This document shows positions 1 to 5,786 of a stretch of DNA of 10,145 nucleotides, piece by piece (position 1 is the stretch's first letter; each line of letters begins with the position of its first letter). The notes under the pieces were generated by a model that was not told the DNA's origin, searched no databases, and saw only the letters and a program-made list of their open reading frames with translations. Source of the DNA: DATKQI01 sp035532755. Its GTDB lineage: Bacteria > Pseudomonadota > Alphaproteobacteria > Acetobacterales > Acetobacteraceae. Location of the stretch: NCBI GenBank assembly GCA_035532755.1, contig DATKQI010000377.1, positions 1 to 10,145 of the forward strand, written 5' to 3'. A program made the position numbers and the translations under genes.

Positions 1-19
1 AGCATAAGGCGATTTGAGG

Positions 20-57
20 GGTGTCGGAAAACCTTGCTGCGCTGGTTTCCGCACACC
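20..57. repeat. Inverted repeat with 14-bp arms, plus a third arm copy at 128-140
   Basis: GGTGTCGGAAAACC (20-33) and GGTTTCCGCACACC (44-57) form a near-perfect dyad (one shifted base) around a 10-nt loop. The 13-mer GTGTGCGGAAACC recurs exactly at 128-140, as the inverse of 44-56, followed by GTTTTCCG. The arrangement suggests a protein-binding or recombination site, or the edge of a mobile element. Its owner cannot be identified from this window. Confidence 0.5.
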
Positions 58-240
58 TATTCAATCCGACATGGTTTTTCGTGCAGGATTTTCCTCGATC
101 TTGGGTTGGTTCCTGACCCGACACGGAGTGTGCGGAAACCAACTGTTTTCCGTTATCGCCGCCGAAGGGTCGGCCGATGGCAGCCACGCGAATTTGGCGG
201 ATTTCTGCGCCCGGACCGCCGGGCCGTTCTGGTTACGTCC

Positions 241-279
241 CGTTATGTGTACCAGGAGGCCAGTTGGTTAGTTCTGGCC
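241..279 (+). repeat. Boundary repeat, copy 1
   Basis: 39-bp element, 32 of 39 bases identical to copy 2 (1127-1165). It shares TTATG, GTACCAGGAGGCC and GTTAGTTC with the other copies. It can fold as a hairpin GGCCAG (258-263) / CTGGCC (274-279). A second block, TTTGGCGGATTTC, lies at 193-205, and the same block lies at the same distance before copy 3. It sits upstream of the chpSB pair. Confidence 0.75.
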
Positions 280-288
280 AGGCAGGCA

Positions 289-328
289 TTGAAGGGCGGC
301 GCGTAGCGAGTTATATTCTCGTATAACT
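289..328 (+). promoter_or_regulatory. Promoter and palindromic operator of the chpS-chpB operon
   Basis: A sigma70-like promoter is visible: TTGAAG at 289-294, a 17-bp spacer, and TATATT at 312-317. A perfect palindrome, AGTTATA / TATAACT with a 6-bp spacer (309-328), overlaps the -10 box and probable start site. This is the usual layout for autorepression by an AbrB/MazE-type antitoxin and its toxin complex. The function is inferred from position. Confidence 0.6.
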
Positions 329-347
329 TCTGGTGATGGAGAATGCC

Positions 348-605
348 ATGCACACGACGAATCTGCGCAAGGTCGGCGGATCGGTCATGTTGGCCGTTCC
401 CCCGGCGCTGCTCGACGTCCTGCACTTATCGGCCGGGGCCAAGGTTGGCCTCGCCGTCGATAACGGCCGACTTGTGGTCGAGCCGAAGCCCCGCCCGCGC
501 TATACGCTCGATGAGCTACTGGCCCAATGTGATGCTTCGGCCGAACCGACCGCCGAAGATCGGGAATGGCTCGACGCCAAGCCGGTTGGCAGCGAGCTGC
601 TGTGA
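348..605 (+). CDS. chpS: ChpS/MazE-type antitoxin (AbrB/SpoVT fold)
   Basis: 85-residue antitoxin of a MazEF/PemIK-type module. Residues 1-50 form a swapped-hairpin AbrB/SpoVT DNA-binding domain: NLRKVGGSVMLAVPPALLDVL, then a loop and VDNGRLVVEP. The acidic tail (YTLDELLAQCD, about 52-62) is where members of this family wrap around and inhibit the toxin. I chose the ATG at 348 because GGAG lies seven bases ahead. An in-frame GTG/ATG 12-15 bases upstream would place that Shine-Dalgarno inside the gene. The stop overlaps the toxin start (TGATG), so translation is coupled. Regulation is probably by the 309-328 palindrome. Family assignment is secure; the exact subfamily name is less so. Confidence 0.9.
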   Translation: MHTTNLRKVGGSVMLAVPPALLDVLHLSAGAKVGLAVDNGRLVVEPKPRPRYTLDELLAQCDASAEPTAEDREWLDAKPVGSELL

Positions 606-937
606 TGGAGCGTGGCGACATCTATCTCGTCTCGCTCGATCCCACATCTGGCCATGAGCAACAGGGAACGCGCCCGGTGTTGATCGTGTCGCCGGGCGCG
701 TTCAATCGACTCACGAAAACGCCCGTAGTGCTGCCGATCACGACCGGCGGTAATTTCGCCCGCACAGCGGGCTTCACCGTGTCACTGACGGGCGCCGGCA
801 CAAAAACCACGGGCGTCGTGCGCTGCGACCAGGCCCGCGCCCTCGATATCGGTTCTCGCCATGGGCGCAAGCTGGAAAGCGTGCCGTCGGCCATCGTGGA
901 CGAAGTGCTGGCAAAGCTTGCGACGATCTTGGAATAA
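605..937 (+). CDS. chpB: ChpB/PemK/MazF-type mRNA interferase toxin
   Basis: 110-residue toxin of the PemK/MazF fold, which in this family cuts RNA at short sequence motifs and stops growth when the antitoxin is lost. The diagnostic pieces are all present: RGDIYLVSLDPT at the start, GHEQQGTRPVLIVSP (residues 16-30) with the conserved Arg23, PITTGGNFARTAGF (44-57) with the conserved Thr46, and GVVRCDQARALD (70-81). GHEQQG and GGNFAR favour the ChpB branch. Length is normal and no residue looks lost, so the toxin should be active. Start at 605 gives a one-base overlap with the antitoxin stop. It stands between boundary repeats 1 and 2, so the pair looks like a cassette. Confidence 0.93.
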   Translation: MERGDIYLVSLDPTSGHEQQGTRPVLIVSPGAFNRLTKTPVVLPITTGGNFARTAGFTVSLTGAGTKTTGVVRCDQARALDIGSRHGRKLESVPSAIVDEVLAKLATILE

Positions 938-1025
938 GAGGCAGGGCAGCCACCGGGGCAACATCCGCAGCGTTCACAAGCAAGGCGAAAGGGACGCTTC
1001 GGATCGCACCCGAGAATGAAGAGCG

Positions 1026-1102
1026 TTTTTAGCTCGGCGGCGCGGCGCACGCGGCTTCCCGCGGGGGCACCCAAGGTTGGGGCCGCGCCGGTGAGCTAAA
1101 AA
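1026..1102. repeat. Long imperfect palindrome, 21-bp arms
   Basis: TTTTTAGCTC starts the left arm (1026-1046) and GAGCTAAAAA ends the right arm (1082-1102). 19 of 21 positions pair, around a 35-nt centre. The T-run and A-run pair with each other, so this is not a standard terminator on either strand. It may be a MITE-like unit, a cruciform or single-strand-folding recombination site, or a stable 3' structure. No clear target-site duplication is seen. Confidence 0.6.
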
Positions 1103-1126
1103 TATCTGCTGGACGTTGCGCCTCCC

Positions 1127-1165
1127 GCTTATGCGTACCAGGAGGCCGTTTCGTTAGTTCCGGCC
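1127..1165 (+). repeat. Boundary repeat, copy 2
   Basis: 39 bp, 38/39 identical to copy 3 (7222-7260) and 32/39 to copy 1. It contains a 5-bp stem GGCCG (1144-1148) / CGGCC (1161-1165) with a 12-nt loop. The first 11 bases after GC, TTATGCGTACC, resemble one arm of a Xer dif site (E. coli TTATGCGCACC), but no matching second arm is found at the expected place. It separates the chpSB and Xre-RES modules. Confidence 0.8.
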
Positions 1166-1205
1166 GATTTACGGTGCCCCCCCTGACGCACGAAGCCCAA
1201 GTTTC

Positions 1206-1248
1206 TTGCAAATTAGCAGTAGAAGCCCTATTTTCTGCAAAACAGGGG
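1206..1248 (+). promoter_or_regulatory. Promoter, direct repeats and ribosome site of the Xre-RES operon
   Basis: TTGCAA (1206-1211), a 17-bp spacer and TATTTT (1229-1234) form a sigma70-like promoter. Two related words, TTTCTTGCAAA (1202-1212) and TTTCTGCAAAA (1232-1242), overlap the -35 and follow the -10. They are candidate binding sites for the Xre antitoxin. AGGGG at 1244-1248 is a good Shine-Dalgarno seven bases from the ATG at 1256. Confidence 0.55.
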
Positions 1249-1255
1249 TTAGCCC

Positions 1256-1654
1256 ATGCTGCAAACCCGCGAACGGCCGCAATCGCCACCACAGACCATC
1301 GATCCGGCCGCCGCGCTGCGCGGCTTCTTTGCCATCATGCAGGCCTGGGGACTGACCGCCGACGATGCCCGCGCGCTGCTCGGCGCGCCGGCCGAGCGCA
1401 CCTTCTACGCCTGGCGGGCCGGCAACGCCGTCCGTGTGCCCATGGATACCCTGCGCCGCGTCGGGTACGTCGCTGGCATCTACAAGGCGCTCGAGCTGCT
1501 TTATTCCGATCCGCGTCTGGCCGACGACTGGATCAAACGGCCCAATCGGGCCTTCGGTGGCCAGACGCCCCTGCAGCGTATGCGCGCCGGCGACGTCACC
1601 GATCTCGCGGCCGTGCGCACCTATCTCGATGCCGCCCGGGCGCCGTGGAGCTGA
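1256..1654 (+). CDS. Xre/MbcA/ParS-type antitoxin (DUF2384)
   Basis: 132-residue antitoxin of the RES-Xre TA family. The N-terminal half (about residues 16-80) contains the Xre-like helix-turn-helix, with GLTADDARALLGAPAERTFYAWRAG as the core. The C-terminal half carries the DUF2384 toxin-binding signature: LADDWIKRPNRAFGG (88-102), then TPLQRMRAGDVTDLAAVRTYLDAAR. In known members this C-terminal domain blocks the NAD-binding pocket of the RES toxin, and the complex represses the operon. The gene has a strong ribosome site, is the first of two genes, and is followed three bases later by the toxin. Length and domain order are typical. Confidence 0.92.
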   Translation: MLQTRERPQSPPQTIDPAAALRGFFAIMQAWGLTADDARALLGAPAERTFYAWRAGNAVRVPMDTLRRVGYVAGIYKALELLYSDPRLADDWIKRPNRAFGGQTPLQRMRAGDVTDLAAVRTYLDAARAPWS

Positions 1655-1657
1655 GGC

Positions 1658-2350
1658 ATGCCGACGTGCCGCGTCGATTGGCCGCAGGCGTGGCGCGTCA
1701 TCGCCTCGCGCTATCCGCCGATCAATCTGTTCGAGCGTCTGACCGCCGACACTGCGGTTTGGGATGCCCTGATAGCCGTTGAGCAGCTCACCAATCCACG
1801 GGTCCGCGATGAGGTCGGCGACATTGCTTTGGTGCCGTCCGATGAGCGGGTCAGCGGCCCGGGTGCGAGCTACGTGATGGCCGCCTTTACGCACCTCAAT
1901 CCGAAGGGCTCGCGCTTCAGCGACGGCAGTTTCGGTGTCTACTATGCCGCTGCGGCGCTGGAGACGGCCATCGCCGAGACAGTGTTCCATTTCGAGGTCT
2001 TCGCGCGCGATAGCGCCGACCCGCCCCGCAGCGAGGATTTTCGCGTTCTCGTCGGCGCCGTCACGGCAGAATTCGAGGATGTCGCCGCCCTGCCGGCCGC
2101 GCAGCGGGGCAGCATTCTCGACGCCGAGTCCTATGCCGCTTCGCAAGCCTATGCGAAAGATATTCGGGCGGCTGGCGCGAGCGGCGTGGCCTATCCGAGC
2201 GTCCGCCATGCTGACGGGCACTGCATCGGCGCCTTCCGCCCGCGCGCGGTCGGCATCCCTCACCAGGAGCGCCACCTGAAATATCGCTGGAACGGCGAGC
2301 GGGTCGATCGCTACTTCGATTATGCCCGCGATGAATGGATCGGCCTCTGA
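1658..2350 (+). CDS. RES-domain toxin (NAD+-degrading family)
   Basis: 230-residue RES-domain protein. Characterised members of this family consume NAD+ (MbcT-like phosphorolysis or hydrolysis). Family signatures are clear: LNPKGSRFSDGSFGVYYAAAALETAIAETVFH (80-111) contains the candidate catalytic Arg86, Tyr95/Tyr96 and Glu107. ASGVAYPSVRHADGHCIGAFRPRAV (174-198) carries the conserved Ser181. It begins three bases after the antitoxin stop, so the two form an operon and are probably translationally coupled. The protein is full length with no missing key residue, implying that loss of the antitoxin would be toxic. I cannot tell phosphorylase from glycohydrolase activity by eye. Confidence 0.92.
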   Translation: MPTCRVDWPQAWRVIASRYPPINLFERLTADTAVWDALIAVEQLTNPRVRDEVGDIALVPSDERVSGPGASYVMAAFTHLNPKGSRFSDGSFGVYYAAAALETAIAETVFHFEVFARDSADPPRSEDFRVLVGAVTAEFEDVAALPAAQRGSILDAESYAASQAYAKDIRAAGASGVAYPSVRHADGHCIGAFRPRAVGIPHQERHLKYRWNGERVDRYFDYARDEWIGL

Positions 2351-2382
2351 GGTGGCGGAAACGGGCGGCCTCGATCGGCGAA

Positions 2383-2769
2383 TCAGGGCCGGGGAGGGGG
2401 CGTGCCCTGGACTGGTGGACGGTTTGCCGGCGTGGTCCTTGCCTGCTCGTAGGCAGCATTGATCCGGGTCATCTGCGCCTCGGTGCCGCCTTGGTCCGGG
2501 TGGTAGCGAAGAGCGAGCCGGCGCATGGCGAGGCGGATGGCGTCCGTCTCGGCGACTGGTGAGACGCCAAGTGTCTCGTGCCAGGCGAAGGTGGTCTCGT
2601 CGACCAGCATGGTGATGGCTTCCGGGGAGCGCTCCTCCAGCAGGACGGCGAGGGCGGCGTCCCAGGGCGGCACGGCGGCACGGCCGCGGCACCAGTTGTT
2701 GACCTGGCGGGCGGTGAGGCCGGTGAGGCGGGCGAAGCCGGCCTGGCTGACGCCGGCGCGGGCCAGCAA
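2383..2769 (-). CDS. HTH plus J-domain (DnaJ-like) protein
   Basis: Two recognisable parts. Residues 1-45 are an Xre-like helix-turn-helix: ARAGVSQAGFARLTGLTARQVNNWCRG. Residues 67-110 are a J domain with the HPD tripeptide at 90-92 (ALRYHPDQGG) followed by MTRINAAYEQA, the usual HSP70-stimulating fold. The tail is Pro-rich. No ATG or GTG is available in this frame near the start. I give the TTG at 2769, but the frame is open upstream and LLQTEFAALLARAGVSQ (from about 2790) looks like part of the domain. An ACG at 2800-2802 lies where an ATG would be expected. It is divergent from the recombinase operon and likely its regulator by position. The true start is uncertain; the gene may be start-impaired. 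Confidence 0.7.
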   Translation of the reverse strand: MLARAGVSQAGFARLTGLTARQVNNWCRGRAAVPPWDAALAVLLEERSPEAITMLVDETTFAWHETLGVSPVAETDAIRLAMRRLALRYHPDQGGTEAQMTRINAAYEQARTTPANRPPVQGTPPPRP

Positions 2770-2811
2770 GGCGGCGAATTCGGTCTGCAGGAGGATGCGC
2801 GTGGCGCTCTT

Positions 2812-2893
2812 ACTATAGAACTGAGTTCCACTCGACGAGCCGAAAGCGTCGTCAGACGACCAAATAGGCGCGATAATACCAGTTATCGCGTGT
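2812..2893. promoter_or_regulatory. Divergent control region with three palindromes
   Basis: Three dyads lie between the HTH-J gene and the recombinase: GAACT-G-AGTTC (2818-2828), GTCGTC-A-GACGAC (2848-2860), and CGCGATAA / TTATCGCG around TACCAG (2869-2890). TATAGT (2812-2817, minus strand) is a possible -10 for the HTH-J gene. The third dyad also fits an 11-6-11 Xer-like core (2866-2893) with inner ATAA and TTAT, as in dif. They may be operators, recombination sites or both. Confidence 0.5.
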
Positions 2894-2946
2894 GACTGAA
2901 TTATTCGGCTTGCCAGCCGAGCCGCGGGCGCTGATTCTCCCCCGCC

Positions 2947-3981
2947 ATGGCCGAATCGGCACCCGACCCCGCGCCCGTCCTGCATGGCGACGTCGTCCCC
3001 GCCGGGTCGGAATCGCTGGCCCGCGCCATCGCCGCCACCCCGACAGAAGAGGGAAAAGCCGCCCTGGCGCACGCCCAAACCCTGGCGCGCCAGGCCGCGG
3101 CGCCGGCGACGCTGCGCGCCTACAAGGCCGACTGGCAGCATTTTGCCCAATGGTGCGCCGCCAAGGGCTTCGTCCCCGTCCCGGCCGCGCCGGCAACCGT
3201 CGGTGCCTACCTCGCCAGCCTGGCCGACACCCACGCGCCCACCACCATCCGCCGCCGCCTCGCCGCGCTGGCAAAAATGCACCGCTTCAACGACCTGCCC
3301 TGGAATTCCGCCCATCGCGACATCCAGGGCCCGCTGCAGGGCCTGTTTCGGGCCCACGGCCGCCCGGTGCAAAAAGCCGCGGCGCTCACCCTCCCCATGC
3401 TGCGCCAGCTGGTGGCGACCTGCGATGCCAGCGCCCGCGGCCGGCGTGACCGCGCCTTGCTGCTGTTCGGCTTCGCCGGCGCGCTGCGTCGCTCCGAGCT
3501 TGTTTCCCTCCGGGTTGAGGATGTTGCCCACGTCGCCGGCGGGCTGCGGCTGCGCATCGCGCGGGGCAAGACCGACCCGGCGGGACAGGGCGCGGAAATC
3601 GGCCTGCCGCGCGGGAAACAGGCGGAAACCTGCCCGGTGCGCGCCTTCGACGCCTGGCAGGCGGTCGCCAGGCGCCAGGCCGGTCCGCTGTTCCGCCGCA
3701 TCAGCACCGCCGGCGGCATCGGCGACACGGCGCTGCATCCCGACGCCGTCCGGCGCATCCTGGCGCATCGCATCCGCCTGGCAGGGATCGCCGTGGACGG
3801 CGTCGACCGGCTCAGCCCGCACGCGCTGCGCGTCGGCTTCATCACCGAGGCCTACGGGCGCGGAATACGCGACGAGGACATCATGCGCCACACCCGGCAT
3901 CGCGACCTGCGCACCATGCGCGGCTATGTGCAACGCGCCGGCCTGCTGAGCGAGAGCCCGGCGGGCATGCTCGACCTGTGA
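2947..3981 (+). CDS. Tyrosine recombinase/integrase
   Basis: 344-residue tyrosine recombinase. The SAM-like core-binding domain spans about residues 45-135 (LARQAAAPATLRAYKADWQHFAQWC through TIRRRLAALAKMHR). The catalytic domain follows with every expected residue: Arg181 in GALRRSELVSLR, Lys208 in RGKTD, His292 and Arg295 in SPHALRVGF, His318 in TRHRDLRTM, and the nucleophile Tyr327 in RGYV. It should therefore cut and rejoin DNA at a specific site, as a resolvase, integrase or plasmid dimer-resolution enzyme. It starts a three-gene operon; its stop overlaps the next start by four bases. No strong ribosome site precedes the ATG at 2947. A dif-like dyad 50 bases upstream is a candidate substrate. 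Confidence 0.9.
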   Translation: MAESAPDPAPVLHGDVVPAGSESLARAIAATPTEEGKAALAHAQTLARQAAAPATLRAYKADWQHFAQWCAAKGFVPVPAAPATVGAYLASLADTHAPTTIRRRLAALAKMHRFNDLPWNSAHRDIQGPLQGLFRAHGRPVQKAAALTLPMLRQLVATCDASARGRRDRALLLFGFAGALRRSELVSLRVEDVAHVAGGLRLRIARGKTDPAGQGAEIGLPRGKQAETCPVRAFDAWQAVARRQAGPLFRRISTAGGIGDTALHPDAVRRILAHRIRLAGIAVDGVDRLSPHALRVGFITEAYGRGIRDEDIMRHTRHRDLRTMRGYVQRAGLLSESPAGMLDL

Positions 3982-4709
3982 GTTTTTCGCCCGCGCCCCG
4001 GTCGGAGCATGCCTACCCTGCCCCCTGGGACGATCCCGCGGCCAGACCGGCCGAACCATCGGACCCGGCGCCGAACGCCGCACCGGGGGCACCGCGCCGG
4101 CGGGGTCGGCGGCCGCTTGCGGCCCGCCCGTCCGCCGGGGACGCAGCACCGGTCTGGCTCTACCACCACCTGACGGTCAGCGGGCCGGCGGAACCGGTGG
4201 CGGCGTTCGCCGCTGCGGCGCGCGGCGCCGGCGTCATCCCCTGGCGGCTCGATACCGACCGGATCGAGGAGGATCTGTTCCACCTCGCCGCCGCCCAGCC
4301 GGCGGGTCGGCGGACCCTCTCCATTGCCGGCTGCCACATCCTGGCGCGCCAGTTTCGGGCGCGGGTCGAGGCCCATCACGCACGCGCGGTGGCGCAGGTT
4401 GGGCGGGCCCAAAATTGCCCGTTCGACCTGCACGCGCTGCTGCCGGTGCCAGGCGACATCCTGGCTCTCGGCTCGAGCCACCCGGACGCGCTGGCCTGGC
4501 TGGCCGCGCACTGGGGCATCACCGACCGGCTGCGTCAGGTGGCCGAGCGGCCCGCGACGACAACGGGGCGCCGGCTGCCGCGCGGACATGCGGTGGTCGG
4601 CTACGGTTTTTTCACCGCCGGCGACATCCCGCACGCGGCAATCGCCAGCCTGGCCGCACGCTGGCCGGCGCTGCGGTTTTTTGGCCCCGTGCCGCGTCCG
4701 GCGGGCTGA
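3978..4709 (+). CDS. Protein of uncertain function, possibly Api92/DUF1281-like
   Basis: 243 residues, starting at the GTG of a GTGA overlap with the recombinase stop. The first 55 residues are Pro/Ala/Arg-rich and probably disordered. The rest has a pattern that reminds me of the ferredoxin-like Api92/DUF1281 domain of phage and plasmid proteins: WLYHHLTVSGPAEPVAAF (60-77), FDLHALLPVP (149-158), ALAWLAAHWG (171-180), and YGFFTAGDIPHAAIASLAARWPALRF (209-234). The last two match that family's typical 'WC.E.WGTKW' and 'F.TAW.PP..v...L...FP.L.F' blocks in spacing and hydrophobicity only. This is remote similarity by eye. Tight coupling on both sides says it works with the recombinase and the ScpA-like protein. 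No signal peptide or membrane segment is seen. Confidence 0.75.
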   Translation: MSFSPAPRSEHAYPAPWDDPAARPAEPSDPAPNAAPGAPRRRGRRPLAARPSAGDAAPVWLYHHLTVSGPAEPVAAFAAAARGAGVIPWRLDTDRIEEDLFHLAAAQPAGRRTLSIAGCHILARQFRARVEAHHARAVAQVGRAQNCPFDLHALLPVPGDILALGSSHPDALAWLAAHWGITDRLRQVAERPATTTGRRLPRGHAVVGYGFFTAGDIPHAAIASLAARWPALRFFGPVPRPAG

Positions 4710-5564
4710 GTGTTCGGCCCAATGGACGCGCCGACGGCCGATCCGCCGATCGGGCTGGACGAGGCGGGAGACGGCGATCCTCCGCTGGCCAGCCCATTTC
4801 TCGTGCTCGACAGCTTCGCCGGCCCGCTGGCGCAGCTGCTCGCCCGGGCACGGGCCCAAAAAATCGACCTGGCGCGGATTTCCTTGCCCGCGCTGCTCGA
4901 CCAGCTGGCCGCCGCCCTGCACGTCGCCGGGCGTGTCACCCCGCTCGGCCAGCAGGGCGACTGGCTGGTCATGGCGGCCTGGCTCGTGCTGCTGCGCTCG
5001 CGCCTGCTGCTGCCGGCGGGCAGCCCGGCGCAGCAGGACGCCGCCCGGGAAGCGGGGCAGCTGCGCGCGCGATTGCGCGATCTGCAGGCGGCCCAGGCAC
5101 TCGCCGCATGGCTCGAACGCCGGCCGCAGCTCGGCCACGATTTTTTTGGGCCCGGCCAACCGGAGCGGGCCGGGACTGAACCCGAACCGGCGCCCCAGGT
5201 CGACGTCATCGAGTTCCTCTGGGCCGCCATGGCGCTGTTCGACGACGGGTCATCGGACGTGGACACCGCGTCGGTCTACCGGCCGGCCTGGCAGGACCTG
5301 CACGGCGTGCTGGACGCTCGTCAGCGCCTGCTCCGGCTGCTGGCGGCGTTGCCGGACGGCGCATCGCTCGGCCAGCTGCTGCCGGCCGCCCGGATGGAGG
5401 GCGGCAATCCGGCGCGGGTCAGGCTGCGCCGGCGCTCCGCCTGGGCGAGCACCTTCCTGGCCGGCCTGGAACTGGAACGCCAGGGGCTGGTGGTGCTGGC
5501 ACAGGACGCGGCATTCGCGCCGATCCAGGTGCGGCCGGCCGACGGCGCATCCGTCCCGGGCTGA
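4710..5564 (+). CDS. ScpA-like segregation/condensation protein (kleisin)
   Basis: 284 residues from GTG 4710 (ATG 4722 is an alternative). It shows both ends of the ScpA kleisin family. The N-terminal SMC-neck-binding helices include FAGPLAQLLARARAQKIDLARISL (36-59, compare 'F.GPLDLLL.LI....lDi.dI.i') and WLVMAAWLVLLRSRLLLP (85-102). The C-terminal winged helix that contacts the SMC head reads ASTFLAGLELERQGLVVLAQDAAFAPI (about 246-272). Length is normal for ScpA. Chromosomal scpA normally sits beside scpB; here it is the last gene of a recombinase operon in mobile DNA and no scpB is seen. It may recruit host SMC to this replicon or replace ScpA. The linker is long and Asp/Ala/Pro-rich. Confidence 0.85.
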   Translation: MFGPMDAPTADPPIGLDEAGDGDPPLASPFLVLDSFAGPLAQLLARARAQKIDLARISLPALLDQLAAALHVAGRVTPLGQQGDWLVMAAWLVLLRSRLLLPAGSPAQQDAAREAGQLRARLRDLQAAQALAAWLERRPQLGHDFFGPGQPERAGTEPEPAPQVDVIEFLWAAMALFDDGSSDVDTASVYRPAWQDLHGVLDARQRLLRLLAALPDGASLGQLLPAARMEGGNPARVRLRRRSAWASTFLAGLELERQGLVVLAQDAAFAPIQVRPADGASVPG

Positions 5565-5786
5565 GCCGGCTACGAGGTGGTCGGGGCCTTCAAGGGCTCG
5601 GGACGAAATAAATGAGTCGTGCTGCCGCGATGCGATCATCGCAGTCATGGCCGGGCTTGTGAGGGATTTTTCTTGTCAAGCAGATTTTCGCTGATTCGGT
5701 GAATGCGGCTACCTGGTGTGTCGGCGTGGGATATCGGTGGCGCCAAGGTGCCGCGGGCGCGGGGCGGCGAAGACTCGTGCGGGGGG
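5565..5786. other. Intergenic region after the recombinase operon
   Basis: No supported gene in about 220 bases. CGTCCCG (5552-5558) and CGGGACG (5599-5605) could form a stem spanning the scpA-like stop, but no T-run follows. An AT-rich patch at 5605-5700 contains TTGACA on the minus strand (within 5670-5680) without a matching -10. The convergent gene fragment on the minus strand ends at 5787. Confidence 0.45.

Larger units (their letters stand above)
1..347. other. Intergenic region before the first TA pair
   Basis: I see no convincing gene here: the open frames have no ribosome site and no recognisable protein motif. It holds a dyad at 20-57, a further copy of one arm at 128-140, the first boundary repeat at 241-279 and the promoter/operator of the first TA pair at 289-328. 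The AT-richer start (1-160), with repeated GGAAAACC/GGTTTCCG words, differs in composition from the rest and may be the edge of an element that lies outside the window. Confidence 0.6.
938..1255. other. Intergenic region between two TA modules
   Basis: No supported gene. The region contains a 77-bp imperfect palindrome (1026-1102), boundary repeat copy 2 (1127-1165) and the promoter of the next TA operon (1206-1234). No rho-independent terminator with a T-run is obvious after chpB. Confidence 0.6.

Noticed and set aside
241..279. Eight-codon mini-ORF in each repeat copy with two AGG codons (a leader-peptide idea)
   Set aside because: The three copies differ at most non-stop codons with amino-acid changes, there is no ribosome site ahead of the ATG, and no consistent gene follows. 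Coding conservation is not supported.
1169..2692. 507-codon minus-strand open frame
   Set aside because: It is a shadow of the Xre-RES genes, whose family motifs are clear on the plus strand, and has no recognisable domain of its own.
2803..4149. Upstream part of a 588-codon minus-strand open frame that runs into the HTH-J gene
   Set aside because: It lies antisense to the recombinase and the next gene. It is Gly/Ala/Arg-rich with no domain until the HTH. Long antisense open frames are common in GC-rich DNA.
3924..5694. Long open frames of 411 (minus) and 456 (plus) codons over the Api92-like and ScpA-like genes
   Set aside because: Low-complexity Arg/Ala/Pro/Gly composition and no motif. 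The chosen frames show ScpA motifs and tight start/stop spacing.
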